A stretch of 47,079 nucleotides of DNA from Colwellia sp. (GTDB taxonomy: Bacteria > Pseudomonadota > Gammaproteobacteria > Enterobacterales > Alteromonadaceae): NCBI GenBank assembly GCA_029938115.1, contig JAPYOP010000036.1:1-47079 (forward strand), written 5' to 3'. This document shows positions 17,950 through 26,231 of the stretch, piece by piece (position 1 is the stretch's first letter; the number at the start of each line of letters is the position of its first letter). A program made the position numbers and the translations under genes. The notes beneath the pieces are model-generated. The model had not been told where the DNA came from. It made no database searches and saw nothing but the letters and a program-made list of their open reading frames with translations.

Positions 17950-18435
17950 ATGGCAAATCGATTTAGCTCCTTCGTTAATAAAGTAAATAAAGCGCCGCAG
18001 TTTATGCAGTCTTTTTTACTAACAACATTATTCACTTCTAAGGTTAAATTTGCAGGAACGACAGGGGTGAAAATTAAGAAGATTACTCACCAAGAAACAA
18101 TATTGTTTCTAAAAAATAAAAAATCCGTACAAAATCATATTGGTGGTATTCATGCGGTTGCTGCCGCGGTGTTGGCTGAGTCAACTACGGGCATTGTCTT
18201 TGGCATGAATGTTCCTGATAGTAGATTGCCTTTATTAAAATCAATGAAGATCAACTACATACGCCGAATGCAAGGAAACTTAAAAGCTGTTGCTAACTTG
18301 ACGTCAGCGCAAATAAAGGTGATTGAGCAACAAGATAAAGGTGATGTTATTGTGCCGGTAATCATTACTGATGAATCAGGACAGCAGCCTATAGAATGTG
18401 AGATGGAATGGGCATGGGTTAGTAAAAAGCGTTAA
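17950..18435 (+). CDS. DUF4442 hotdog-fold protein
   Basis: A 161-residue protein of the DUF4442 family, which adopts the hotdog fold of thioesterases. The typical helix-containing segment HIGGIHAVAAAVLAESTTGI (residues about 63-82) is visible, followed by the strand block MKINYIRRMQGNLKAVANL. The HIGG/HAxA region is where related thioesterases place active-site residues, but catalysis has not been established for DUF4442. AAGG stands before the ATG. It is the first gene of the accessory stretch between orn and queG. Function unknown; acyl-CoA or acyl-thioester hydrolysis is the obvious guess. Confidence 0.8.
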   Translation: MANRFSSFVNKVNKAPQFMQSFLLTTLFTSKVKFAGTTGVKIKKITHQETILFLKNKKSVQNHIGGIHAVAAAVLAESTTGIVFGMNVPDSRLPLLKSMKINYIRRMQGNLKAVANLTSAQIKVIEQQDKGDVIVPVIITDESGQQPIECEMEWAWVSKKR

Positions 18436-18438
18436 TGA

Positions 18439-18507
18439 AGCTATTATTTTCCTTATGCTTTGGTATAAACTAGAGCAACTAAGGAATTAAGAATAAAAAT
18501 AATAGCT
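18439..18507 (+). promoter_or_regulatory. 12-base inverted repeat ending at a start codon
   Basis: AGCTATTATTTT (18439-18450) and its exact complement AAAATAATAGCT (18496-18507) bracket 45 bases. The right arm ends on the base before the ATG of the pseudokinase gene. The only purine-rich site (AAGGA, 18481-18485) is too far upstream for a normal ribosome binding site. If the promoter lies upstream of the left arm, the mRNA leader could fold over the start. Confidence 0.6.
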
Positions 18508-21500
18508 ATGAGCGATATTGATGAGCCTGTTGAACAGTCTGAAAATGAAGCAGTACTAACTCAACCTGAACAGCAAATTAAATTAAAACCATTATACCGG
18601 TTATTTACCTCTAAATTATTGACATTATTGTTAACGATAGTGGTGATGTTAGGGCTACTCATTGTTTTATTTTACCAAAGTAACGCTCAAAACCAGTCAT
18701 TAGTAAAGAACCAATTAACCCCATTAACCCAACAAGTTAAGAGGATTGAAGCTTTACAAAAGGCGGATGAGCTTGTTAATAATTTATTGATTGCAGCGAA
18801 TGCTGAAAACTATGTTTCATTACATGCCAAATTAATCGTTATTGATCGGCAGTTGTTGCAATGGAGTAGCTCTAACGAGCAACTATTTCAACAATGGTTA
18901 AATAAGCACAAATCATCTGAAGATATTGTCTCTCGTATTCAAGACAGCCATGCACGTAACCAGCAATTAAAGCAAAGTAGCATTATTCAGCTACAACTCA
19001 TGCTATTTTCAATGGCGCCTATCATCGATGAAAAATTAGCGAATCAAAAAACACTACATAAAAATCTACAGGCGGCTCAAGCCCGCAGCAAAGTAAGCTT
19101 TAGCCGAGCAAATTCTTATATAGTGTCAGCTCAATACTTGAATAATTTACAGAAACTTCAATCATTGTTAGCTGAAATATTAGTAAGTTTTGAACAGTTG
19201 ACTATGTATACGCCCATTGCTGATTTTGAACTATTACGTTTGAATGTGGAGCAAGTGTTTATTCAGAATAAAGTGCTAAAAGACGGTAGCAATACCAATG
19301 CCATGATTGATGTTAATCAGCAAATAGATACTTTTGAACAAATTGTGTTAACCGAGCAGAGAGCCTTGGCAAAATGGCAAGGTTACATCCGCTTGGCTCA
19401 AGATTACCATACGAACTTAAAAGAGCAGCAACGAGCAGTAAATCAGTTGTTGCTTGTACCTTATGAGGCTAAGCAAGCAAGTCAGGTAGGTGTTATTAAA
19501 GTTGTGCTAATCAAACTTAATATTCAATTGTCGAATAAAAACATTACTGTTCTTTTAGTACTGGTTATTGTTTTATCGTTACTATTCTTCTGTTATTTGT
19601 TATGGCGATTGCGCGAACAAATTAAGCTGTCTGCGCAGGAAGGTGTTGAAATAATTCAGAACAGTTTGCAAAAGAAAGATGGAAATGTTGTTGCCAATTG
19701 TGCTGAAACTCAAGCAATAATGGCACAGCTACAAAAAATTGCTAAGCCAGAGCATAGTGAACAAGAATTTCAGGCTATTGCTGAGCAATATCAATCAAGC
19801 TTACAATTTATTGAGCAGAAAGAGCAAGAGCTCGAAAGAATAGAAAAATGCAATGAACAACAGCAAATAGACGCTAAAGATCAAATCACCAATGAATTAC
19901 AGCGTTATAAGCACTTGGAAATAGCGACACTACCAATAATACAACAGCAACAGTCTGTTGCCTTGAGTAGTTCTCTTAGTGAAAGTAAGAATGTTTTAAA
20001 TGAGAACAACAATAGCAGTGTTTCAACAAAGTTAGCTTTGTTATACCAACAGTTATTACAGTTCCATTTGACGCTTGAAGTGCAATTAGAACAGTCAGTA
20101 TTGAATCTTAATGATATTAATTTAGTTGATGAAATACATGCTATTTTATTTAATAAGCAAGCACAGCAGCAATACAATGATAACCAGTTGTTTGTGAGTT
20201 GTGACGAGCAGCTGCTTTCACAAGCCAAAATAGATTTTCGTTTATTTCAACAATTAATAAAACTATTTATTGATATATCACTAGACAATTGTCAGGCGAG
20301 CCAATTACTTTTACAGGTGCAGTTACAAGATAAAAGTGCAGGGCAGCAGCTAGTGCGCTTTGTTGCTAACGTAAAAACACAATCATCAGACGCTTTGCCT
20401 AGTTTAATTAGTCAACTACTTGAGCCACAAGCAACAAAGCATTCAGCATCACCATTAATTGCGGTGTTTAATATATTACTTGCCAAGCAGCACGGAAAAA
20501 ATATTGCCGCTCAACTTTTTGATGATGGCTTTCAAGTCAGTTTTGAGTTACCGCTAGCTGTTGCAGCAACTACTGCTAGTAAAGATAAGTCGGTCTTAAA
20601 AAACACTAAAGTCATGTTGTTATCAAACAGTTCTTTCTTAGCAGAGTTGATAGAAAACAGTGTGCAATCAGCGAAAGGAAAGTTTGAAAAACTCGCCCGA
20701 ATTGACAGTTTTCAACAACAAGTTAACGGGAAACAACTTAAACGGCATAAGCTTGATTTGTTAGTTATTGATAATGATATGGCGCTAAATCATCTTGATT
20801 TAATAACGCAGCAAATAAATGAACTACCTCAATCATTACAACCTAAGTTGATGGTATTACAAAGCTCGACCCTTAGTTATGATGTTTTTGGCTTATATTC
20901 TCAAGCGGAACACGTTTTATGTGAAGGTAACTTGCTACTTAATATTGAAGAATTATTAGCAAGTGATAAGTCAAATAATCAATTATACCCTTGTGAGCAG
21001 TTTACAAAAGGTAGCTACATTGATAATGAATTACCTTTGCTTTTAGCTATGCGTTCTCCAGAGCACTCTCGAAACTTGCAACGTTTATTAACTTGGCTTG
21101 GTTTTCAGGTGCAAGTTGTCGCCCATGAAGCGGCGCAAAATGCGCTTTGGCAAACGGGGCAGTTTAGTCTGCTCATTAGTGAATTTGCACAAGCAGCCTT
21201 ACTTGAAATGACAAGCACACCATTGATTGATGTTGGTGTGTTTAGTTTATCTGATGTCTTATCCAAAGATGAAAACAGCACTTACTTTGATAGTTGGCAT
21301 ATTGGTCAATTATCGAAAGAGGCTACATTAGCTGAATTAATTACTGCGCTGAAACCATGGTTAAAATTGGCACAACACATTGAAAACGCGCAAAACAACA
21401 GTGCGATTAATGAAAACGCATTAGAGGTGACAGAAGAGCATTTAGATGAATCAGAAGAATTTGTTATTACTGAAGTGGCGAGTGTATTAATTGAAAGTAG

Positions 21501-21858
21501 CGAAAACGGCAGTAATGATAAAGCCGTATTTAATTTTGCTCAATACTTACAACACCAAGGCACAGTGGAGCTAGCCCTATTTATGTTGGACGACTACACC
21601 CAAGATAATCACCAGCAACTTGATGCACTAATTGAAGCGATAAAAGCCAAAAATATAGAAGAAGCGCAATTGGCTATCTCAGCATTAGCAATCAATGCAA
21701 AAATACTCTCAGCCCAAGAGTTGCAAGTTTTGTGTGCTAAATGGTCTAAATTATTAACCGGCAGTGAAATCCCAAGCAGCTTAAAGAAAATAAATGCTTT
21801 ACTTAAGGAGACTCGAATAGCACTTAATGAAATTGATGTCTATGCGGAAGCTATTTAA
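18508..21858 (+). CDS. Degenerate hybrid histidine-kinase-like membrane protein
   Basis: A 1116-residue protein with the layout of a TorS/BarA-type hybrid kinase but without its chemistry. Transmembrane helices at about 34-54 and 346-366 flank a helical periplasmic domain; a coiled coil (about 415-460) follows. The region at about 500-685 aligns with a HATPase end (DALPSLISQLLEPQ ... VSFELPL), but DxGxG is replaced by NVKTQ and GTGLGL by ASPLIA. Receiver 1 (about 695-815) lacks the acidic pair (LLSNSS) and the Lys, keeping only Asp755 in LLVIDND. Receiver 2 (about 842-950) has no acidic pair and Glu892 in place of the phosphoacceptor Asp. The C-terminal Hpt-like helices (about 1008-1105) have Ser1058 where the HxLKG His belongs. 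No clear H-box is seen. It is a probable pseudokinase or scaffold. Which signal it senses is unknown. Confidence 0.75.
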   Translation: MSDIDEPVEQSENEAVLTQPEQQIKLKPLYRLFTSKLLTLLLTIVVMLGLLIVLFYQSNAQNQSLVKNQLTPLTQQVKRIEALQKADELVNNLLIAANAENYVSLHAKLIVIDRQLLQWSSSNEQLFQQWLNKHKSSEDIVSRIQDSHARNQQLKQSSIIQLQLMLFSMAPIIDEKLANQKTLHKNLQAAQARSKVSFSRANSYIVSAQYLNNLQKLQSLLAEILVSFEQLTMYTPIADFELLRLNVEQVFIQNKVLKDGSNTNAMIDVNQQIDTFEQIVLTEQRALAKWQGYIRLAQDYHTNLKEQQRAVNQLLLVPYEAKQASQVGVIKVVLIKLNIQLSNKNITVLLVLVIVLSLLFFCYLLWRLREQIKLSAQEGVEIIQNSLQKKDGNVVANCAETQAIMAQLQKIAKPEHSEQEFQAIAEQYQSSLQFIEQKEQELERIEKCNEQQQIDAKDQITNELQRYKHLEIATLPIIQQQQSVALSSSLSESKNVLNENNNSSVSTKLALLYQQLLQFHLTLEVQLEQSVLNLNDINLVDEIHAILFNKQAQQQYNDNQLFVSCDEQLLSQAKIDFRLFQQLIKLFIDISLDNCQASQLLLQVQLQDKSAGQQLVRFVANVKTQSSDALPSLISQLLEPQATKHSASPLIAVFNILLAKQHGKNIAAQLFDDGFQVSFELPLAVAATTASKDKSVLKNTKVMLLSNSSFLAELIENSVQSAKGKFEKLARIDSFQQQVNGKQLKRHKLDLLVIDNDMALNHLDLITQQINELPQSLQPKLMVLQSSTLSYDVFGLYSQAEHVLCEGNLLLNIEELLASDKSNNQLYPCEQFTKGSYIDNELPLLLAMRSPEHSRNLQRLLTWLGFQVQVVAHEAAQNALWQTGQFSLLISEFAQAALLEMTSTPLIDVGVFSLSDVLSKDENSTYFDSWHIGQLSKEATLAELITALKPWLKLAQHIENAQNNSAINENALEVTEEHLDESEEFVITEVASVLIESSENGSNDKAVFNFAQYLQHQGTVELALFMLDDYTQDNHQQLDALIEAIKAKNIEEAQLAISALAINAKILSAQELQVLCAKWSKLLTGSEIPSSLKKINALLKETRIALNEIDVYAEAI

Positions 21859-22025
21859 TTAAGTGTAGTAGCCATATTTGACCTGACAAATTTGAATGTT
21901 AGCTTATTTTAAAATACCAAGTATCCTTTTTACAAGTACAAAACCTTAACAAAGCTCATTCTGGAAAAAGTATTATTTATCCGTTATATTATTAATTCAA
22001 AATACAAAATCATTGAGGAAATCAC

Positions 22026-22430
22026 ATGAATTATAGACAACATGTTAGAGAGTTAACGTTGGTTGACTCTGCTATTGATTCATTGCATTCAGCCTATCGC
22101 TGGCTGTTTTGGTTAGTGATTATTTGGGGTGGAATTATAGGATATTCTTATTTTCAAATTGAAGCGGCGAATGAAGCAGTTTGGATGGAAAGTAATCTGA
22201 ATATCACTTCAACATTATCATTAGCCGCCATAGTTTACATCTTTTTAAGCTTTAGTTTTTTTGCATGGTCAATAAAAAGGAACATTAGAAGATCAGGACA
22301 AAAAAACTTCTTCAAAGGCTTAGGAAAAATACTTTTAAGTATATTCGCCGCCCCTTTTGTGATAATGCCGTTAGCTGGGGTTTATTACGCTTTTTATTTT
22401 CTCATTAACACCTACATTATTGCATTATAA
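22026..22430 (+). CDS. Small three-TM membrane protein of caspase operon
   Basis: A 134-residue protein I do not recognise. A soluble N-terminal helix (about 1-24) precedes transmembrane segments at about 27-45, 64-84 and 105-130; a basic cytoplasmic loop (KRNIRRSGQKNFFKG) sits between the second and third. GAGGAA lies upstream of the ATG at normal spacing. Its stop is nine bases before the ATG of the next gene, which itself overlaps the caspase gene, so the three are one translational unit. Its conserved neighbours suggest a membrane anchor or pore-forming partner of the caspase protein; that is inference only. Confidence 0.75.
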   Translation: MNYRQHVRELTLVDSAIDSLHSAYRWLFWLVIIWGGIIGYSYFQIEAANEAVWMESNLNITSTLSLAAIVYIFLSFSFFAWSIKRNIRRSGQKNFFKGLGKILLSIFAAPFVIMPLAGVYYAFYFLINTYIIAL

Positions 22431-22439
22431 GGATTGATC

Positions 22440-23330
22440 ATGTCTAAATTATTAAAAATTGATGGTAATGTATGGAAACCGGTGACATGCCAACATTGTG
22501 ATGAGCAATTTGTTTACAAGATGAATCGCAATGCAAAAGTTGAAATTGCTGACTTAGAAGATAAAGCACAAAAAAAAACGGCGACAGAGCAAGCAAAGTT
22601 AATTTTGAAACATCGTTTTAAGGAAGAGTTTGACGAAGTGCCTTGCCCAGGTTGTGGTCGTTTTCAACAAAACATGGTGTGGGCTAAACGCTATCGAGTG
22701 TTACCGCTGGCCGAAGGCTTTGCTTATGCCACCACTCTGATGAGTTTTATCTTTATCGCCTTTGCCATCTTGCTCAGTTTTGCTGAAGCACCAGACGATG
22801 AATTCATGACAATGGTGGCCACCATTGCAAAAATATTAGTACCATTGATTCCTACCATGATCTCGGTAATTTTATTCTGCTATATTGTCAGAATATTAAA
22901 AAACCCTAACCGTAAACCACAAACAGAAACAGCCGCACAATTGGTAAAAGACGGGGTGATTTTAGATAAAAACACCTTTAAAGCGGCAGCATCTGACAAA
23001 AGTAGTAATACAGGAATGATTTTAGGTGCGAGTGCTTTATTCGCCTTTAGTGCTTTTCAATTACATTCTACATTTGCAGACGATAGCACTGAAGAAAATT
23101 TAGCCAACAATACTGAAGATACCCTAGCAGCAGATGCACTAGCAGATGATATGATAGCATCTGATGAGGGCGCGGAAGCTACAGAAGTGTCAGAGATTGC
23201 AGATGTCGATGCAAACATGGATATGGCAATGGATGATTTAGATGCTCAAATAGATAGTTCATTCGACGAGATGGACATTGAAATTTCAGACAGTAGTGAT
23301 TTAATTGATGACATTCTCGACAACACTTAA
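22440..23330 (+). CDS. Zinc-ribbon membrane protein with acidic tail
   Basis: A 296-residue protein without a recognised family. The N-terminal part has a split zinc ribbon: CQHC near residue 16 and CPGC near residue 66, separated by a charged helix. Two transmembrane helices follow (about 87-107 and 120-145), then a cytoplasmic stretch, then a third hydrophobic segment (TGMILGASALFAFSAFQ, about 194-212). The last 80 residues are strongly acidic (repeated Asp/Glu with Ala and Met), predicted disordered. AAGG precedes the ATG at 22440; the TTG at 22434 is less likely. Its end overlaps the caspase gene by 23 bases. It may recruit or inhibit the caspase partner; unproven. Confidence 0.75.
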   Translation: MSKLLKIDGNVWKPVTCQHCDEQFVYKMNRNAKVEIADLEDKAQKKTATEQAKLILKHRFKEEFDEVPCPGCGRFQQNMVWAKRYRVLPLAEGFAYATTLMSFIFIAFAILLSFAEAPDDEFMTMVATIAKILVPLIPTMISVILFCYIVRILKNPNRKPQTETAAQLVKDGVILDKNTFKAAASDKSSNTGMILGASALFAFSAFQLHSTFADDSTEENLANNTEDTLAADALADDMIASDEGAEATEVSEIADVDANMDMAMDDLDAQIDSSFDEMDIEISDSSDLIDDILDNT

Positions 23331-24837
23331 GTCAAAAAAAAGCTGGATAGTAAAATTTTTAGGGCTGAGTAGTTTATTACTCAGCCTACAATTTTCTGTC
23401 AGTGCTTCTAACCGCCATGCCCTTGTTATTGGTAATGCCGATTATAAAATTGGACCATTAAAAAATCCCAGCAATGACGCCAATAGCATCTCAGCAAGTT
23501 TAGAGCGTTTAGGTTTTAAAGTTACAAAAATATTGAACAGCAATCGCAGATACATGCGAGAAGCAGTAAAGGATTTCGGAAAATCATTATCTTCTAATGA
23601 TGTTAGTTTATTCTTTTATGCGGGTCATGCCGTGCAAGTTGAACATACAAATTACCTTATTCCGCTTGGTGCAAATATTGAGAGTGAGACTGATTTCGAA
23701 TATGAAGCATTGCCACTTGATTATGTATTTGACACGTTAAAAGCAGCCAAAAACCGACAAAACATCGTTATCCTAGATGCCTGTCGTAATAACCCTTTTA
23801 AAGCACATTCAAGAGGTTTAGTGCGAGGTCTTGCTCAAACTGACGGACCCAAAGGTACACTGATCGCTTATGCAACGGCCCCTGGCGCCGTTGCGCTTGA
23901 TGGCATAGCTAATAATGGCGTATTTACTGGAGCTTTATTGGAACATATTGATACTGAAGGTATTTCACTTGAACAAGTTTTCAAACGTACCTTAGCAAAA
24001 GTTAATCAAGAAACGCGAGGCAAGCAAGTACCATGGATTTCATCCTCTTTTTATCAAGATTTTTACTTTAATGGCAAACAAGCGCTACCTCAGGCTTATG
24101 TAGCTCAAAAGAGCAAATACGTTCAAAATTCAATGGCGCAATTGACAATGCGTTCCAACATTTTCCAAGACCAAGTCACCATTGACGATAATAAATATGG
24201 TTCAACCCCTTTAACTATATCGCTTAAACCAGGTAATCATACCGTTAAAATTGAACGAACGGGTTTTACCACTTGGCAACAAGAAATCAATCTCAGTACT
24301 GGCAATCAAATTAAGTGGGCGCAACTCGCTAAAAAAGTAAAAGCGGTTAGTTATAAAAATGGTGACCGCTTTATCGGTACCTTGCTTAATAAGAAAAAAG
24401 ACGGAAAAGGCATATATATATACAGTAACAAAAGTAAGTTTGCTGGCGATAAATTTTATGGTGAATATAAAAACGGCCTAAAGCATGGATTTGGTAGTTA
24501 TATTCACGGTAATGGAGAGCAATATACGGGGCAATACTTACAAGGAAAACGTACAGGAAAAGGCACTATTACCTTTAATAACGGCAGCCAATATTATGGT
24601 GATTTTATCGCAGGAAAACAAACAGGTAGTGGCTCGATCATTTATTCAGATCAAAGCTCTTATAGTGGAAAATTTTTAAACGGTCATCGTCATGGTCATG
24701 GTATTTATTATTTTGCTGATGGTCATTCTTTTGAAGGAAGTTTCAACCATGGCAAAAGAAACGGAAAAGGTATTTGTACTGACATTAATGGTAATGAGAG
24801 TGAATGTAGTTATTTAGCAGATATAAGCGTTCAATGA
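23308..24837 (+). CDS. Caspase-PEGA-MORN protein (peptidase C14)
   Basis: A 509-residue exported protein. Signal sequence about 15-34 (FLGLSSLLLSLQFSVSAS), then a caspase-like p20 domain starting RHALVIGNADY (residue 36). The catalytic dyad is complete: His107 in FFYAGH and Cys159 in DACRNNPF. A PEGA-type beta domain (about 282-335, STPLTISLKPGNHTVKIERTGF) follows, then five or six MORN repeats (about 360-490; G-x-Y/F-x-G-x-x-x-x-G-K/H-x-x-G pattern). Bacterial C14 proteins (orthocaspases) usually cut after Arg or Lys. MORN repeats commonly bind membranes or partners. The start overlaps the zinc-ribbon gene by 23 bases, implying translational coupling. Whether the protein is periplasmic and what it cleaves are unknown. 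Confidence 0.88.
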   Translation: MTFSTTLKSKKSWIVKFLGLSSLLLSLQFSVSASNRHALVIGNADYKIGPLKNPSNDANSISASLERLGFKVTKILNSNRRYMREAVKDFGKSLSSNDVSLFFYAGHAVQVEHTNYLIPLGANIESETDFEYEALPLDYVFDTLKAAKNRQNIVILDACRNNPFKAHSRGLVRGLAQTDGPKGTLIAYATAPGAVALDGIANNGVFTGALLEHIDTEGISLEQVFKRTLAKVNQETRGKQVPWISSSFYQDFYFNGKQALPQAYVAQKSKYVQNSMAQLTMRSNIFQDQVTIDDNKYGSTPLTISLKPGNHTVKIERTGFTTWQQEINLSTGNQIKWAQLAKKVKAVSYKNGDRFIGTLLNKKKDGKGIYIYSNKSKFAGDKFYGEYKNGLKHGFGSYIHGNGEQYTGQYLQGKRTGKGTITFNNGSQYYGDFIAGKQTGSGSIIYSDQSSYSGKFLNGHRHGHGIYYFADGHSFEGSFNHGKRNGKGICTDINGNESECSYLADISVQ

Positions 24838-24981
24838 TGTCTCCAGTTAGACAGGGTTAAACCTTATGTCCGATGTATGACTAAAACGCTAAGTTGGTAA
24901 GATAAAATCCAGACTAATCCCAATCAGTATCTTGAGCTATTACAACTGCGTATTTCTAAATTAAGCTAATCACAAGCCAAA

Positions 24982-26202
24982 CTAAGCATCTCTAGGTAAG
25001 CCTTTTTCTACCGAACGAATCAATCGTGCATTGAGCCTAGCACTTGAACTATTCCCTTCGCTATTACTTGTATTAGTTAGGCTAGAAACATGTTTCAATG
25101 TTTGTTGTTCAATAGCCCAATTTATATGTTCAGCAACTAATGGAGATGCACTCGTTAATTTTTCTTCTAACGCTGTGATGATACTTGCATCAAAAGGAGC
25201 GTTCCCTAGGGCAACGGCAATATTACGTTGCCAACTTTGAAAACCTATTCTGCGAATCGGTGAGCCTGCTAGGTTTGATAGAAAATAGCTCTCATTCCAT
25301 GCAAAAAGTGCTAATAATGTTATTTCATCAAGTTGATGTCGAGCTTGAAAATCATCTTCTAAACTAAGTTTGGCGTATTTATTCCACGGGCAAATGAGTT
25401 GACAGTCATCACAGCCATAAATTCTATTACCCATTAATGGTCTTAGCTCAAGTGGGATAGGATCTGGAGATTCAATGGTAAAATAAGAAATACAGCGACG
25501 AGCATCAACCACATAAGGTGCAACTATCGCTTTAGTGGGGCATATTTTAATGCAAGCCACACAGCTGCCACAGTCGTTTTTGGATGTTGCTTCATCTATG
25601 GGTTCAATTGAAGTGACAGGCAAAGGGATATCTATTAGTAACTCACCCAGAAAAAACCAAGAGCCAGCTTCCTTGTTTAGTAATAAACTGTGTTTTCCAA
25701 CCCAACCTAAACCTGCCTTTTCAGCTAAAGGTCGTTCTAGAATTGGCGCAGAATCTACAAAAGGGCGAAAATTAAAATCTTCACCTGCTAATTTATCAAA
25801 ATACGTAGTGATTTTTTTACCAAGTTGTTGCAAGCGCTTACGCATCAACTTGTGATAATCTCGACCTAGGGCGTAACGACTAATATAGGCGTGATCTTTG
25901 GCTTTTAAAATTTTTGCACATTTCGCTTGAGTGGGTAAATAGTCTAAGCGAACACTAATAGCTCGAATAGTGCCGGCTTCTAATTCTGCTGGGCGTGCGC
26001 GCATTAAACCATGGCGAGCCATGTAATCCATATTCCCGTGATAATTATTAGCTAACCATTGTTCCAAGGCTTGTTCATGCTTAGATAAGTCAATATCGGT
26101 AATTCCAAGCTGAGAAAAGCCTAATTCTTTACCCCAACACTTGATTTTTTCAACCAATTCGGGATAGTTAATAGCGTGAATGTTAGCTGCAGTACTGGTC
26201 AT
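24982..26202 (-). CDS. queG: Epoxyqueuosine reductase
   Basis: About 406 residues; catalyses the last step of queuosine synthesis in tRNA, reducing epoxyqueuosine with cobalamin and two [4Fe-4S] clusters. The cluster ligands are visible as CGSCVACIKICPTKAI and CDDCQLICPWN. The family region YHGNMDYMARH, the cobalamin-pocket region and the C-terminal HEAT-like helices are present. The frame is open further upstream (to 26289), but that would overlap the divergent nnr gene; the ATG at 26202 begins just before the conserved N-terminus and is preferred, although its ribosome binding site is poor. It opens the conserved queG-nnr-tsaE block. Confidence 0.95.
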   Translation of the reverse strand: MTSTAANIHAINYPELVEKIKCWGKELGFSQLGITDIDLSKHEQALEQWLANNYHGNMDYMARHGLMRARPAELEAGTIRAISVRLDYLPTQAKCAKILKAKDHAYISRYALGRDYHKLMRKRLQQLGKKITTYFDKLAGEDFNFRPFVDSAPILERPLAEKAGLGWVGKHSLLLNKEAGSWFFLGELLIDIPLPVTSIEPIDEATSKNDCGSCVACIKICPTKAIVAPYVVDARRCISYFTIESPDPIPLELRPLMGNRIYGCDDCQLICPWNKYAKLSLEDDFQARHQLDEITLLALFAWNESYFLSNLAGSPIRRIGFQSWQRNIAVALGNAPFDASIITALEEKLTSASPLVAEHINWAIEQQTLKHVSSLTNTSNSEGNSSSARLNARLIRSVEKGLPRDA

Positions 26203-26231
26203 TATTAACTGAAATAAGGTGTGAATTACTG

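Noticed and set aside
19910-19945. Possible H-box around KHLEIATLP in the pseudokinase
   Set aside because: The spacing does not match H-E-x-x-T/N-P (extra residues before Pro), and the flanks lack HisKA features; treated as chance.
19905-20228. Cys/Ser-rich minus-strand open frame of 107 codons
   Set aside because: Antisense shadow of the Gln/Leu-rich coiled-coil part of the pseudokinase gene; no start signal.
17740-24981. tRNA-Gly genes expected between orn and queG
   Set aside because: No cloverleaf, TTCRA T-loop or CCA-end context was found; the E. coli tRNA genes are absent here.
25535-25855. 106-codon plus-strand open frame
   Set aside because: Antisense to queG, whose iron-sulfur motifs prove the other strand is coding.
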